Shown: positions 17,526-24,958 of the stretch, in pieces
Layout: each line of letters begins with the position of its first letter
How positions within the stretch are numbered: position 1 is the first letter of the stretch
Source: an uncultured Oscillospiraceae bacterium
Lineage (GTDB): Bacteria; Bacillota; Clostridia; Oscillospirales; Ruminococcaceae
DNA length: 45,699 nt
Assembly (NCBI GenBank): GCA_900547385.1
Contig: URGQ01000005.1
Coordinates: 1-45,699, forward strand
Reading direction: 5' to 3'
The notes under the pieces: model-generated
Databases searched by the model: none
Told to the model about the DNA's origin: nothing
The model's input: the letters and a program-made list of their open reading frames with translations, nothing else
Position numbers and translations under genes: made by a program

Positions 17526-17592
17526 GTGTGATCTCCTTTGTCATTCATGACTTCTTTTATTTGTTCCGCCCATAGGCGGTCGAACACAAAAC

Positions 17593-18168
17593 TTAATCGG
17601 TAAAGGTGACGCCCTCTTCCACGCTCATCGCAGCGATACGGGCCAGGCTTTCCACCCGGATGCCCTGCCGTCGAATGCGGTCGCCGCCATCCTGGAAGGC
17701 CTTTTCGATGACGATGCCGGCACCGACGACGGTGCCGCCCGCCTGCTGTACCAAAGAAACAAGGCCCGCCAATGCTTCCCCATGCGCTAAAAAGTCATCA
17801 ATGAGGAGGACACGCTCACCGCTGTGCAGATACTCCCGGGATACCACGACCTGATTGACATTGCCGTGGGTATAGGAGTGCACCGCGGTGGCGTAAACAT
17901 CAGCGGGCAGATTGGAAGAGTGGGATTTTTTGGCAAAGACCAGCGGAACGCCGAACTGCTGCGCGACAAGGCAGCCGATGGCGATGCCGGAGGCTTCAAT
18001 GGTGAGGATTTTATCCACCTTTTCCCCGGAAAAGCGGGTGTGGAATTCCTCCGCCAGTTTGGTGAGCAGCACTACATCGATCTGATGATTGAGAAAGCCA
18101 TCGACGCGCAGAACATTGCCGGGGGCTACTTTGCCCTCACGGCGGATGTGGTCCTCTAAAAGCTGCAT
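17593..18168 (-). CDS. xpt: Xanthine phosphoribosyltransferase
   Basis: Xpt joins xanthine to PRPP to give XMP in purine salvage. The protein (191 aa, normal length) carries the PRPP-binding motif VLLIDDFLAHGEALAGLV, the base/PRPP segment LTIEASGIAIG and the flexible loop FAKKSHSSN. AGGAGGAATC lies before the ATG. It has its own consensus promoter and a guanine-type riboswitch with an intrinsic terminator, so it should be expressed when guanine is scarce. It is the first gene of the run that continues into the BMP transporter. Confidence 0.96.
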   Translation of the reverse strand: MQLLEDHIRREGKVAPGNVLRVDGFLNHQIDVVLLTKLAEEFHTRFSGEKVDKILTIEASGIAIGCLVAQQFGVPLVFAKKSHSSNLPADVYATAVHSYTHGNVNQVVVSREYLHSGERVLLIDDFLAHGEALAGLVSLVQQAGGTVVGAGIVIEKAFQDGGDRIRRQGIRVESLARIAAMSVEEGVTFTD

Positions 18169-18180
18169 GAGCGATTCCTC

Positions 18181-18223
18181 CTAAAAAACAAAAATTGCGG
18201 GAGATTTTGATGATCTCCCGCAA
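18181..18223 (-). terminator. Riboswitch expression-platform terminator
   Basis: On the minus strand TTGCGGGAGAT pairs perfectly with ATCTCCCGCAA (loop CATCAAA), followed by TTTTTGTTTTTT. It lies between the aptamer and the xpt ribosome binding site. Confidence 0.9.
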
Positions 18224-18268
18224 TGCAAAGCACGACAGCGGAACAAAAGGCACCGCCGCCTGTATTCT

Positions 18269-18340
18269 GCATCGATAGTCCGGCCATTTACGGCGGCCGG
18301 GTAGAGACTTCAAAACCATATCATTTGATTTATATCGAGC
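18269..18340 (-). promoter_or_regulatory. Guanine (purine) riboswitch aptamer
   Basis: Read on the minus strand, the conserved purine-aptamer blocks are in order: ATAAATC, P2 loop GATATGG, J2/3 GTCTCTACC, P3 CGGCC..GGCCG with loop containing GTAAAT, and J3/1 GACTAT. The C in GACTAT (position 74 of the B. subtilis xpt aptamer; U in adenine sensors) predicts guanine-type recognition. P1 is CGAT/ATCG extended with a bulge. It controls xpt by transcription termination. Confidence 0.92.
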
Positions 18341-18386
18341 AAACTGTATTTTGTTTTTTTTCCGGTAATACCGAGGTGCTGGTTTT

Positions 18387-18415
18387 ATTATACCGTCACA
18401 GTTCGCGCTTGTCAA
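18387..18415 (-). promoter_or_regulatory. Consensus sigma-A promoter of xpt operon
   Basis: On the minus strand TTGACA, 17-bp spacer, TATAAT, a perfect consensus. It lies about 45 bp before the aptamer. Confidence 0.9.
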
Positions 18416-18703
18416 TGACTTGATTTTATACGATTTGAACGGCGGAATTGGGTTCTGTTTGGTGAATATGTATAAATTCTTGGGGAAAAATGAAACTTGT
18501 GGGAAAGACTACTGAGGAAAGACAAAATGGGCGGAAACTGTATGCGTGTTCATAAAATAAGGGAAATTTATTTGCAAACGCGTGAGGATTTACGCCGCGG
18601 AATATACTACAATGACAACGGAGCGAAGGAGAAACGCTCCGGGAAAAACAAGCGACCTTTTGCAGAAAGGGCAAACAAAAAAAGAAAGGAAGAAGCTTAA
18701 ATT
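18416..18703. other. Intergenic region before the 18.7-kb lipoprotein
   Basis: No gene is seen. A possible -10 TACAAT lies at about 18609 without a clear -35. A GGAGCG/CGCTCC hairpin follows in the probable leader of the next gene. Confidence 0.3.
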
Positions 18704-19300
18704 ATGAAAAGCAAAAAATTCTTGGTAGTACTGATGGCCGCGCTGATGGCACTGGCTATGGTAGCCTGCAACAACAATGAACCGGCCCCGACCCCTGATC
18801 CTAAGCCGACCCCCGACCCCGCGCCCACCACCAAGGTGGATTACAGCGGCAGCCTGACTGACTGGATGTACACCCCCGAGACCGAGGATGAGCTGACCAA
18901 GCTGCTGGTCTCCATCGATGAAGTGAGCTACGGCAGCGCGGGCGCCAGCCTGCAGCAGGCCAACGCGGCGGTAGCCGTGATGAAGCTGGCGATGGATGAG
19001 AGCGGCAAGGCCCAGGAGACCGTAAAGGCTTATCTGGAGGGGATGAACGAGACCCAGAAGGATTACTTCTCCTTCCAGTGGCAGCAGGCCATGAAGACCG
19101 CGCTGGCCCTGCTGAACGGCGACGAGGACGCGGCGATCCTGGAGGATGCCGGTGATGCGGACTTTGACCTGAAGGCCGTGGACAGCGCCAAGACCGCAGA
19201 GTTTAATGACGCCGTGATCCAGCTGCTGAGCGATGCGGGTGTGACCAACGAATGGAAGAACCACACTGATGTGGAGCCTTTCCTCTACGCCGCAGCATAA
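18704..19300 (+). CDS. Hypothetical lipoprotein
   Basis: The family is not recognised. The 198-residue protein has a signal peptide with lipobox LAMVACN, so it should be anchored to the outer face of the membrane, then a Pro/Thr/Asp linker (EPAPTPDPKPTPDPAPTT). The mature domain of about 145 residues is acidic and predicted helical (DELTKLLVSIDEV, NAAVAVMKLAMDES, FNDAVIQLLSDAGV) and ends in LYAAA. The leader and linker closely resemble those of the ABC binding proteins in this window, but no binding-protein fold is visible. It is followed by its own terminator. Confidence 0.8.
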   Translation: MKSKKFLVVLMAALMALAMVACNNNEPAPTPDPKPTPDPAPTTKVDYSGSLTDWMYTPETEDELTKLLVSIDEVSYGSAGASLQQANAAVAVMKLAMDESGKAQETVKAYLEGMNETQKDYFSFQWQQAMKTALALLNGDEDAAILEDAGDADFDLKAVDSAKTAEFNDAVIQLLSDAGVTNEWKNHTDVEPFLYAAA

Positions 19301-19314
19301 AATAAACCGCAGTA

Positions 19315-19364
19315 GAAGCGCTCCCCGTTTGGAATTTTTCTGGCGGGGAGCACTTCCCTTTTTC
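19315..19364 (+). terminator. Terminator of hypothetical lipoprotein gene
   Basis: GCTCCCCG pairs with CGGGGAGC, extended by GAAG/CTTC, with tail CCCTTTTT. Confidence 0.7.
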
Positions 19365-19409
19365 TGCCCTCCCGCAAGGGAAAGAAGCCGATAATCTTTT
19401 GCTGAGGTG

Positions 19410-19437
19410 TTGTTTTATTCCGCAAATGTGGTAAAAT
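19410..19437 (+). promoter_or_regulatory. Probable promoter of the SGNH gene
   Basis: TTGTTT, 16-bp spacer, TAAAAT. The spacer segment CCGCAAATGTGG resembles that of the cyclophilin promoter (CCGCAAATGCGG). Confidence 0.6.
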
Positions 19438-19470
19438 AAGCATAGTTATGTACGAAGCGAGGTGGCACAA

Positions 19471-20430
19471 ATGCAGCAACACTATAATCACTCCCGCCGG
19501 AGGGTGCTAAGGCGCCGCCGTATAATGGTGATCGCCGCAGCAATCCTGCTGGTGGCCGCAGTGGTATTTGCGGTGGTGCATTGGGTCATCCCCGCGCTGA
19601 ATAAGGAAATAAACCCGCCCGACCCGACGCCCGGTCCCGTAACAGATCCGACCACCGACCCAAGCGACACCGGAGATATTACACCAACGCCGAATCCGGA
19701 CGGTGACGATGTTGTTTTTTATCCGGGACCCGTGGTGCCGGAAAGCCAGCAGGTAAGTGAAAAATGGTTTGATGACGCGGTGATCCTGGGCGACAGCCGC
19801 TCGCAGGGGCTGATCTTATACAACAGCCTATCTAACTGCACCTCGCTGGCGGTCAAATCGCTTTCGCTGACCAATTACACCAAAAAGGAAGCGACGCTGC
19901 CCGGACTGGGCACCGATACGGTAGCTAACCTAATTCCCAAGGTGGAGGGCAAGCGGTTCTACCTGATCTTTGGCATGAATGATATGGGACTTTCGGCGGA
20001 TACCTTCGGGCAATACTTCAGCCGTCTGGTCGATCTGATCCAAAAGAGCCACCCGGACGCCGATATTTACGCGCAGGCGGTACTGCCGGTAACTGAGCTG
20101 AAGGAGCAAAGCGGTGCGGCCAATGGATTTTCGCTGGTGCATGTAAAGGAATTCAACGAGGCGCTGATGCAGGTCTGCGTTGATAAGCAGATCTGGTATT
20201 TGGATATCCCCAAAACGCTGGTGGATGAAAAAGGCTATCTGCTGGATGATGCCAGTTGGGACGGCGTGCATCTGAACGCCAGCTACTGCCGCACATGGTT
20301 GGACTATCTGCTGTGCCATGTGGTACTGCCGGAGGACTACAACGGCGAGTACGATGTACCGACCGGCTACCACCCCGGCGATGTAGTAATGGACGGCGTG
20401 ACCGTTTATGATTTTAAGCCATCGAACTGA
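19471..20430 (+). CDS. Membrane-anchored SGNH/GDSL hydrolase-like protein
   Basis: A short basic cytoplasmic N-terminus is followed by one membrane helix (about residues 17-40), a Pro/Thr/Asp-rich spacer and an extracellular SGNH domain. Block I is ILGDSRSQGL with the nucleophile Ser, block III is FGMNDMGL, and block V is DGVHLN with the Asp-x-x-His pair, so the catalytic triad looks intact. The protein has 319 residues. I prefer the ATG over an in-frame GTG three codons upstream because GAGGTGG would then serve as ribosome binding site. It leads the O-acetylation cassette (DUF4358-like, MBOAT, DHHW) and may transfer or remove acetyl groups on an extracellular polymer. Confidence 0.87.
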   Translation: MQQHYNHSRRRVLRRRRIMVIAAAILLVAAVVFAVVHWVIPALNKEINPPDPTPGPVTDPTTDPSDTGDITPTPNPDGDDVVFYPGPVVPESQQVSEKWFDDAVILGDSRSQGLILYNSLSNCTSLAVKSLSLTNYTKKEATLPGLGTDTVANLIPKVEGKRFYLIFGMNDMGLSADTFGQYFSRLVDLIQKSHPDADIYAQAVLPVTELKEQSGAANGFSLVHVKEFNEALMQVCVDKQIWYLDIPKTLVDEKGYLLDDASWDGVHLNASYCRTWLDYLLCHVVLPEDYNGEYDVPTGYHPGDVVMDGVTVYDFKPSN

Positions 20431-20456
20431 AAATGCTGACGAGAAGGAGATTACCC

Positions 20457-20918
20457 ATGAAAAAGTTTGTAGCTGTACTGCTGGCCGCCATGCTGTGCCT
20501 TTCCTTTGCCGCCTGCGGCGGGGAAAAGGCGACCGACAAGACCGTAGACGCTGCGGCGATGTTTAAGACGCTGCTGACCGATGTGACCTACACCGACAAC
20601 GCTACCGAGCTGGACAGCAGCATGGCCGGCGTGCTGCTGGGCGGCGAGCTGCCCGAGGGCACCGAGGCCCATCTGGCGGCGAATGACAGCGCCTACCTGC
20701 GCTGCGCGGTTTTTGCCTGCAAGGATAAGGACGCTGCCGCTGCGGTAAAGAAGCTCATTCAGACCTACATTGATGACAGCATTGACGCCAAGTACAATGT
20801 GGATGAAGTGGCGCTGCTGCAGAATGCCAAGATCCACAGCATGGGCAACTATGTAGCGGTGGCTGTGACCAGTGATATCGACAATGTAAACAAGGTCATT
20901 GACCAGTACTTTGCCTAA
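20457..20918 (+). CDS. DUF4358-like lipoprotein
   Basis: This small lipoprotein (153 aa) has a signal peptide ending in lipobox LSFAACG. The mature domain matches the general layout of DUF4358 proteins, which often lie beside MBOAT/SGNH genes in Clostridia: FKTLLTDVTYTDNATELD, then DAAAAVKKLIQTYIDD and NYVAVAVTSDIDNV. Function is unknown. AAGGAGA stands seven bases before the ATG; an upstream in-frame ATG has no ribosome binding site. It starts 26 bp after the SGNH gene and is followed by a terminator, so it closes that transcript. Confidence 0.8.
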   Translation: MKKFVAVLLAAMLCLSFAACGGEKATDKTVDAAAMFKTLLTDVTYTDNATELDSSMAGVLLGGELPEGTEAHLAANDSAYLRCAVFACKDKDAAAAVKKLIQTYIDDSIDAKYNVDEVALLQNAKIHSMGNYVAVAVTSDIDNVNKVIDQYFA

Positions 20919-20933
20919 ACTGTAAGGTAACTA

Positions 20934-20965
20934 ACTTGCCATCCCTTTGGGGAGGGCAAGCTTTT
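20934..20965 (+). terminator. Terminator after the DUF4358-like gene
   Basis: CTTGCCATCCC pairs with GGGAGGGCAAG (one mismatch), tail CTTTTCCCCC. A second hairpin (CAAGGGTCGC/GCGACCCTTG, 20989-21023) lies just before the ribosome binding site of the MBOAT gene. Confidence 0.65.
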
Positions 20966-21043
20966 CCCCCGGCTATGACGCAAAATTCCAAGGGTCGCAG
21001 AGACTAATCCTCCGCGACCCTTGCCCGCTTGTAAGGAGTTTCT

Positions 21044-22453
21044 ATGGTATTCAGCAGCCTTACCTTTTTGTTCCTGTTTTTCCCCCTTGTGATGGGGGTG
21101 TATTACCTGTGCCCGCGGGCGCTGCGCAACCTATGGCTGCTCCTGACCAGCCTGCTGTTCTATGCCTGGGGCGAACCGGTGTATATCCGGCTGATGGCGG
21201 CCTCTATCCTGTTCAACTACCTGTGCGGACTGGGGGTGGCTGCCCTGCAGAAGCGGGAGAAAAAGCGCCTGGCCAAGGGGCTGCTCATCCTCTGCATTGC
21301 GGGAAATATCGGGGCGCTGGGTCTCTTTAAGTACGCGGATCTGCTGATTGGCACCGTAAATAATATCGCCGGCAGCAAAATTGCGCTGCTGGAGCTGGCG
21401 CTGCCCATCGGTATCAGCTTTTACACCTTTCAGGCACTCAGCTATGTCATCGATGTTTACCGTGGGACGGTGGCGGCACAGAAGAATCCCATCACCTTTG
21501 GCACCTATATCGCGCTGTTCCCGCAGCTCATCGCAGGGCCCATTGTGCAGTATAAAACGGTGGAGGAACAGCTCTCTCACCGCCGGGAAACAACGGCGCA
21601 GTTTGCCGCGGGCATCGGACGGTTCACCATAGGCTTGGGGAAAAAGGTGCTCATCGCGAACCAGGTGGGCGCCCTGTGGGATACCGTGGCGGCGCTGCCG
21701 GGGACAGGCCTTTCCGCCGGGACAGCCTGGTTGGGAGCCATCGCCTTTACCTTCCAGATTTACTTTGACTTTTCCGGCTATTCCGATATGGCCATTGGGC
21801 TGGGAAAAATGCTGGGCTTTGAGTTCCTGGAAAACTTCAATTATCCTTATCTGAGCCGCAGCATTACCGAATACTGGCGGCGGTGGCACATTTCGCTGGG
21901 AACCTGGTTCCGGGAGTATGTGTATATCCCGCTGGGCGGCAACCGGTGCGGCCTGCCCCGACAGATTTTGAATCTCATCATCGTGTGGGGGTTGACCGGA
22001 CTGTGGCATGGCGCCAGCTGGAACTTCCTGCTGTGGGGGCTTTACTACGGTGTCATTCTCATCATCGAAAAGGTGTGGCTGCAAAAGCCGCTGCAAAAAG
22101 CCCCCGGTGTGGTGCAGCGCCTCTATTCCCTGCTGCTGATTATCCTTGGCTGGGTCATCTTTGCCCTGACCGATTTTGGGGCCATCGGGAACTATTTTGC
22201 GGCGCTCTTTGGGGCGCACGGCGGCGCCGATGCCCAAACGATGTATCTGCTGACTACCAATATCTCCCTGCTGCTGGTGGCGGCGCTGGCCTGTACCCGC
22301 TGGCCGGCCCACGCGGCAAATGACCTGCTGGCACGGCTTCCCCAGGCGGCGCAGACGCTGCTCCGGTGCCTGTTCTACGCGGCGGTACTGCTGATGTGCG
22401 TCGCTTTCCTGGTAGGCGACAGCTACAATCCATTTCTGTATTTCCGGTTCTGA
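21044..22453 (+). CDS. MBOAT O-acyltransferase (AlgI-like)
   Basis: This multi-pass membrane enzyme (469 aa) is thought to move acetyl groups across the membrane for O-acetylation of an extracellular glycan. Features include the hydrophobic start, PIGISFYTFQALSYVIDVYRG, FPQLIAGPIV, YFDFSGYSDMAIGLGKMLGF, YWRRWHISLGTWFREYVYIP and the putative catalytic His in LTGLWHGASWNFLLWG. These are the hallmarks of the AlgI/PatA/DltB superfamily. AAGGAG is placed normally before the ATG. The next gene follows after 15 bp and encodes the matching extracellular partner. Confidence 0.94.
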   Translation: MVFSSLTFLFLFFPLVMGVYYLCPRALRNLWLLLTSLLFYAWGEPVYIRLMAASILFNYLCGLGVAALQKREKKRLAKGLLILCIAGNIGALGLFKYADLLIGTVNNIAGSKIALLELALPIGISFYTFQALSYVIDVYRGTVAAQKNPITFGTYIALFPQLIAGPIVQYKTVEEQLSHRRETTAQFAAGIGRFTIGLGKKVLIANQVGALWDTVAALPGTGLSAGTAWLGAIAFTFQIYFDFSGYSDMAIGLGKMLGFEFLENFNYPYLSRSITEYWRRWHISLGTWFREYVYIPLGGNRCGLPRQILNLIIVWGLTGLWHGASWNFLLWGLYYGVILIIEKVWLQKPLQKAPGVVQRLYSLLLIILGWVIFALTDFGAIGNYFAALFGAHGGADAQTMYLLTTNISLLLVAALACTRWPAHAANDLLARLPQAAQTLLRCLFYAAVLLMCVAFLVGDSYNPFLYFRF

Positions 22454-22468
22454 GAGGAGGCGCCTAAA

Positions 22469-23611
22469 ATGAAAAAGCAGAATATTATCATTATCATCGT
22501 TTTTGGCGCGCTGATCTTTGGGCTGGGGCTGCTGGGGTGGCTCACCCCGGATCAAGCCTTTTCCGAAAATGAGAACCGCTACCTGCAGGAGCTGCCAAAG
22601 CTTTCCGAAGATACCATGGTAAATGGAGATTTTGGCGATGAGGTGGAGGATTATTTAAGCGATCAGTTCTGGCAGCGGGATAGCTGGACCGCCGCCCGCA
22701 GCAAAATGAAAATGCTGCTGCGCAACAAGGATATCGGCGGGGTGTACCTGTGTGAGGATGGGTATTACATCGAAAAGGTGACCCAAACCGATGTGGACGA
22801 AGCAAGGCTGCAAAAGAACCTGCAAACGGTGAAGGATTTCTTTACCCGGTGCGAGGAAAAAGGACTGGCGGCAGAAAATCTGACCTTTATGCCGGTGCCG
22901 ACCCCCGGCTATACCCTGCGGAATAAGCTGCCGCGTTATGCCACCCTCTTTGATGAGGATGCGGTATTTGACGAGATGAAGCTGGTATTTGATGACCAGC
23001 TGGTGGACCTGCGAACGGACTTTGCCAAGGCGGCAGAGAGTGAGCAGCTTTATTACCGCACCGACCACCACTGGAAAACGGCAGGCGCTCTGCTGGGCTA
23101 CCAGTGCTACCGCGCGGCCATGGGGCTTTCGATTCCCGCAGCGGCGGATTACACCGTAGAGCGGTATGAGGGCTTCCGCGGGACGCTGTACAGCAAGGTG
23201 CTGGATAAAACCGCGGCGACCGATACCGTAGAGCTGTACCACCGGAAAGGCGATGCCGCCTTGACCGTGACCTACGATAACGCCGATCATGCCAGCTGTT
23301 ATGATACGGAAAAACTCCAGCAAAAGGATATGTACGAAGTGTTCTTTGGCGGGAACTGGCCCACGGTGACCATTACCGGCGGACCGGAAAATGGCCGCCG
23401 CCTGCTGGTACTGAAGGACAGCTATGCCAATGCCCTGCTGCCCTTTGCCGCAGCGGATTACGAAAAGATCGTGGCGGTGGACCTGCGGTATTATCTTGGC
23501 TCCCTGAGTGAGCTGATGGAGCAGGAAGGCATTACCGATGTGCTGGTGCTGTATAGTACCTCCGCCTTTATGAGCGACACCAAGATAGACCGGCTGGCAC
23601 TGGCAAAATAA
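22469..23611 (+). CDS. DHHW family protein (AlgX/AlgJ-like acetyl transfer partner)
   Basis: A single N-terminal membrane helix (residues about 5-26) anchors a 350-residue extracellular domain. It contains YRTDHHWKTAGAL, the defining DHHW motif, and VLKDSYANALLPF, which carries the Ser of the SGNH-like site. NENRYLQELPKL near the N-terminus is also typical. Such proteins work with an AlgI-like MBOAT to acetylate polysaccharides. AGAGGAGG precedes the ATG. The gene ends at a strong terminator, closing the two-gene transcript with the MBOAT. Confidence 0.9.
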   Translation: MKKQNIIIIIVFGALIFGLGLLGWLTPDQAFSENENRYLQELPKLSEDTMVNGDFGDEVEDYLSDQFWQRDSWTAARSKMKMLLRNKDIGGVYLCEDGYYIEKVTQTDVDEARLQKNLQTVKDFFTRCEEKGLAAENLTFMPVPTPGYTLRNKLPRYATLFDEDAVFDEMKLVFDDQLVDLRTDFAKAAESEQLYYRTDHHWKTAGALLGYQCYRAAMGLSIPAAADYTVERYEGFRGTLYSKVLDKTAATDTVELYHRKGDAALTVTYDNADHASCYDTEKLQQKDMYEVFFGGNWPTVTITGGPENGRRLLVLKDSYANALLPFAAADYEKIVAVDLRYYLGSLSELMEQEGITDVLVLYSTSAFMSDTKIDRLALAK

Positions 23612-23618
23612 AAAATGG

Positions 23619-23654
23619 GGCTCCTCCGCAGGCATGCGGGGGAGCCTTTTGGTT
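23619..23654 (+). terminator. Terminator after the DHHW gene
   Basis: GGCTCCTCCGCA pairs with TGCGGGGGAGCC (one G-T pair), tail TTTTGGTTT. Confidence 0.8.
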
Positions 23655-23697
23655 TATTGGGGGCCAGTGCGAGGCTCCCGGCGGGGCAAAAAAGCGA

Positions 23698-24108
23698 TCA
23701 TACATCAATGCAGGAATTGAGGAGGGCCAGCAGGTCATTTTCCCACTGTTCGTGTCCTTTTGGGGCGGCGCCGCAGCCCTCCGCCCGCAGGCTGGTACCA
23801 TCGGCGAAGGTGATATACAGTAGCCAGCGCTTGGTACGGGGGGTGCGCAGGCGGCACTCATTGTACCCGGCCCAGGCGGTGATATGGTATCGGTCGCCCA
23901 GCTCGCTCAGCTGCTGCCACAGCACGGCCGGAGCCGCTATGCTCTCCAGGTGTTCCGGCATGGTACGGGAATAGGTGAGCCGTACATGGTCCTGCTCTTC
24001 GGCCACGCGGTAATGGAACCCCCAATGGTGGCCGTCCCCGCAGCGGTATTCCCACTGGGCAATAGGCGGCAGGGGGACTATCTCCTTTTTGCGGCCAAAA
24101 AGTGCCAT
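23698..24108 (-). CDS. Hypothetical protein
   Basis: The family is not recognised. The 136-residue soluble protein starts with a basic MALFGRKKE and has no signal or membrane segment. Mixed strands are likely (QWEYRCGDGHHWGFHYRV, HVRLTYSRTMPEHL, RWLLYITFADGTSLRAEG) with a C-terminal helix (ENDLLALLNSCIDV). It starts six bases after the stop of queT and is probably translated from the same mRNA, but nothing in it points to queuosine metabolism. Confidence 0.65.
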   Translation of the reverse strand: MALFGRKKEIVPLPPIAQWEYRCGDGHHWGFHYRVAEEQDHVRLTYSRTMPEHLESIAAPAVLWQQLSELGDRYHITAWAGYNECRLRTPRTKRWLLYITFADGTSLRAEGCGAAPKGHEQWENDLLALLNSCIDV

Positions 24109-24114
24109 GCGGCG

Positions 24115-24639
24115 TCACTTCCCTTCGATGATATTTTGCAGACCGCGGCGCTCCAGCAGGTGAATAAGCCAAACTCCCAGCAGGCAGGGAGGGAGTTGTC
24201 CCAGGGCGATCTGCCCGGCAAAGACCCAGAAAGCCACATTGATGCTGCCGGTGGCGGCATAGCACCACTCCGCGCCGATGGCAACGGCATTGAATAGAAT
24301 GGGCGGCAGCGCCGAAAGCCACGGCGCCCCGCCAATCCGGATCTTGCCCAGCAGACGGCTGGCAACGGCGGCAAGCAGCGTAGCGGCTGTCCCTACAAAG
24401 AGATCAACCATTCCCAAAAAGTTGGCGCCGGTGGCAGCGCCTACACCATTGGTGATGGCGCAGCCCAGGGTAACGCCCCAAATGGCGGTGGGGCTTAGAA
24501 CGGGCAGCAGGGTCAGTGCCTCCGAAACACGGCACTGCACCGGCCCGAAGGTAATGGATGCCAACACCAGTGAAAGAGCGGCATAGGCAGCCGCGATGAC
24601 TCCGGCGGCAGTAATCTGCCGCAGCGTGCGGTTTTTCAT
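24115..24639 (-). CDS. queT: QueT family queuosine-precursor transporter
   Basis: QueT proteins are the substrate-binding S components of ECF transporters, taken to import preQ1 or a related queuosine precursor. The protein has 174 residues and about five or six membrane segments, with FGPVQCRVSEALTLLPVL and GVTLGCAITNGVG matching the family core. The start at MKNRTLRQ puts AAAGGAGA eight bases upstream; the in-frame ATG two codons earlier would be too close. No ECF ATPase or T component is nearby, as expected for a group II S protein sharing a common module. Its compact 80-nt leader is structured and can pair with the ribosome binding site. Confidence 0.9.
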   Translation of the reverse strand: MKNRTLRQITAAGVIAAAYAALSLVLASITFGPVQCRVSEALTLLPVLSPTAIWGVTLGCAITNGVGAATGANFLGMVDLFVGTAATLLAAVASRLLGKIRIGGAPWLSALPPILFNAVAIGAEWCYAATGSINVAFWVFAGQIALGQLPPCLLGVWLIHLLERRGLQNIIEGK

Positions 24640-24723
24640 ATTCATTTCTCCTTTGGATACCGACAAAAGCGGTATTAGTTTTGTTTAGCGTCAGGATCTT
24701 TCGACTGACGATCCCAAAAGGAC
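24640..24723 (-). promoter_or_regulatory. Candidate RBS-sequestering leader RNA of queT
   Basis: From the predicted start near 24723 the minus-strand RNA is only about 85 nt. It contains CCTTTTGGGAT near its 5' end, able to pair with ATCCAAAGG at the ribosome binding site; an overlapping GGATC-GTCAG / GATCC-TGAC arrangement that could form a pseudoknot; an A-rich strand ending ACTAA; and a hairpin ATACCG/CGGTAT directly before the ribosome binding site. Known queT genes are often controlled by preQ1 riboswitches. This leader does not match the class I, II or III consensus as I know them. Confidence 0.45.
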
Positions 24724-24729
24724 TCCGCT

Positions 24730-24758
24730 ATTTTAGCATATCCAGCGCCCGGTTACAA
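24730..24758 (-). promoter_or_regulatory. Promoter of queT
   Basis: On the minus strand TTGTAA, 17-bp spacer, TAAAAT. Confidence 0.75.
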
Positions 24759-24770
24759 GCTTTGCTTGTA
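24754..24770. promoter_or_regulatory. Inverted repeat over both -35 boxes of divergent promoters
   Basis: TACAAGC-TTT-GCTTGTA is a perfect inverted repeat whose arms contain the -35 boxes of queT and ruvX. It could be an operator, or simply two mirrored -35 regions. Confidence 0.45.
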
Positions 24771-24794
24771 TTTTTGCGGGAAAACCGGTATAAT
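24766..24794 (+). promoter_or_regulatory. Promoter of ruvX
   Basis: TTGTAT, 17-bp spacer, TATAAT. The leader of about 155 nt contains a complete four-arm element. Confidence 0.8.
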
Positions 24795-24826
24795 GGGAGC
24801 AGAATTTTTGCAGGGAACGGGTTCCA

Positions 24827-24916
24827 CCCGCCCCGCAGGCGCGCCCAAAGCGCGCCAAACGACGGCCCCCTGTGGGGGCCGTCGGAACGCCCGGCGAAGC
24901 CGGGCAGTGGGGCGGG
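24827..24916. repeat. Four-arm inverted-repeat element, copy 3 (ruvX leader)
   Basis: The outer stem CCCGCCCC/GGGGCGGG encloses GGCGCGC/GCGCGCC (24838-24856), CGACGGCCCCC-TGT-GGGGGCCGTCG (24860-24884) and GCCCGGC-GAA-GCCGGGC (24889-24905), with 3-4 nt linkers. A further GCAGGG (24810) / CCCTGC (24927) pairing may extend the outer stem. Confidence 0.75.
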
Positions 24917-24958
24917 CGGACCGGCGCCCTGCCGCAAGCAAAGAAGGAGGGGAACCCC

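Noticed and set aside
14499..17531. 1010-codon open frame antisense to the BMP ABC transporter genes
   Set aside because: The minus strand encodes unmistakable ABC components over the whole length. The plus frame is a by-product of GC-rich third positions and shows no domains.
24640..24723. Calling the queT leader a class I or II preQ1 riboswitch
   Set aside because: The ACTAA tail and the hairpin before the ribosome binding site are suggestive, but the loop sequences and order of stems do not match those classes, so it is listed only as a candidate.
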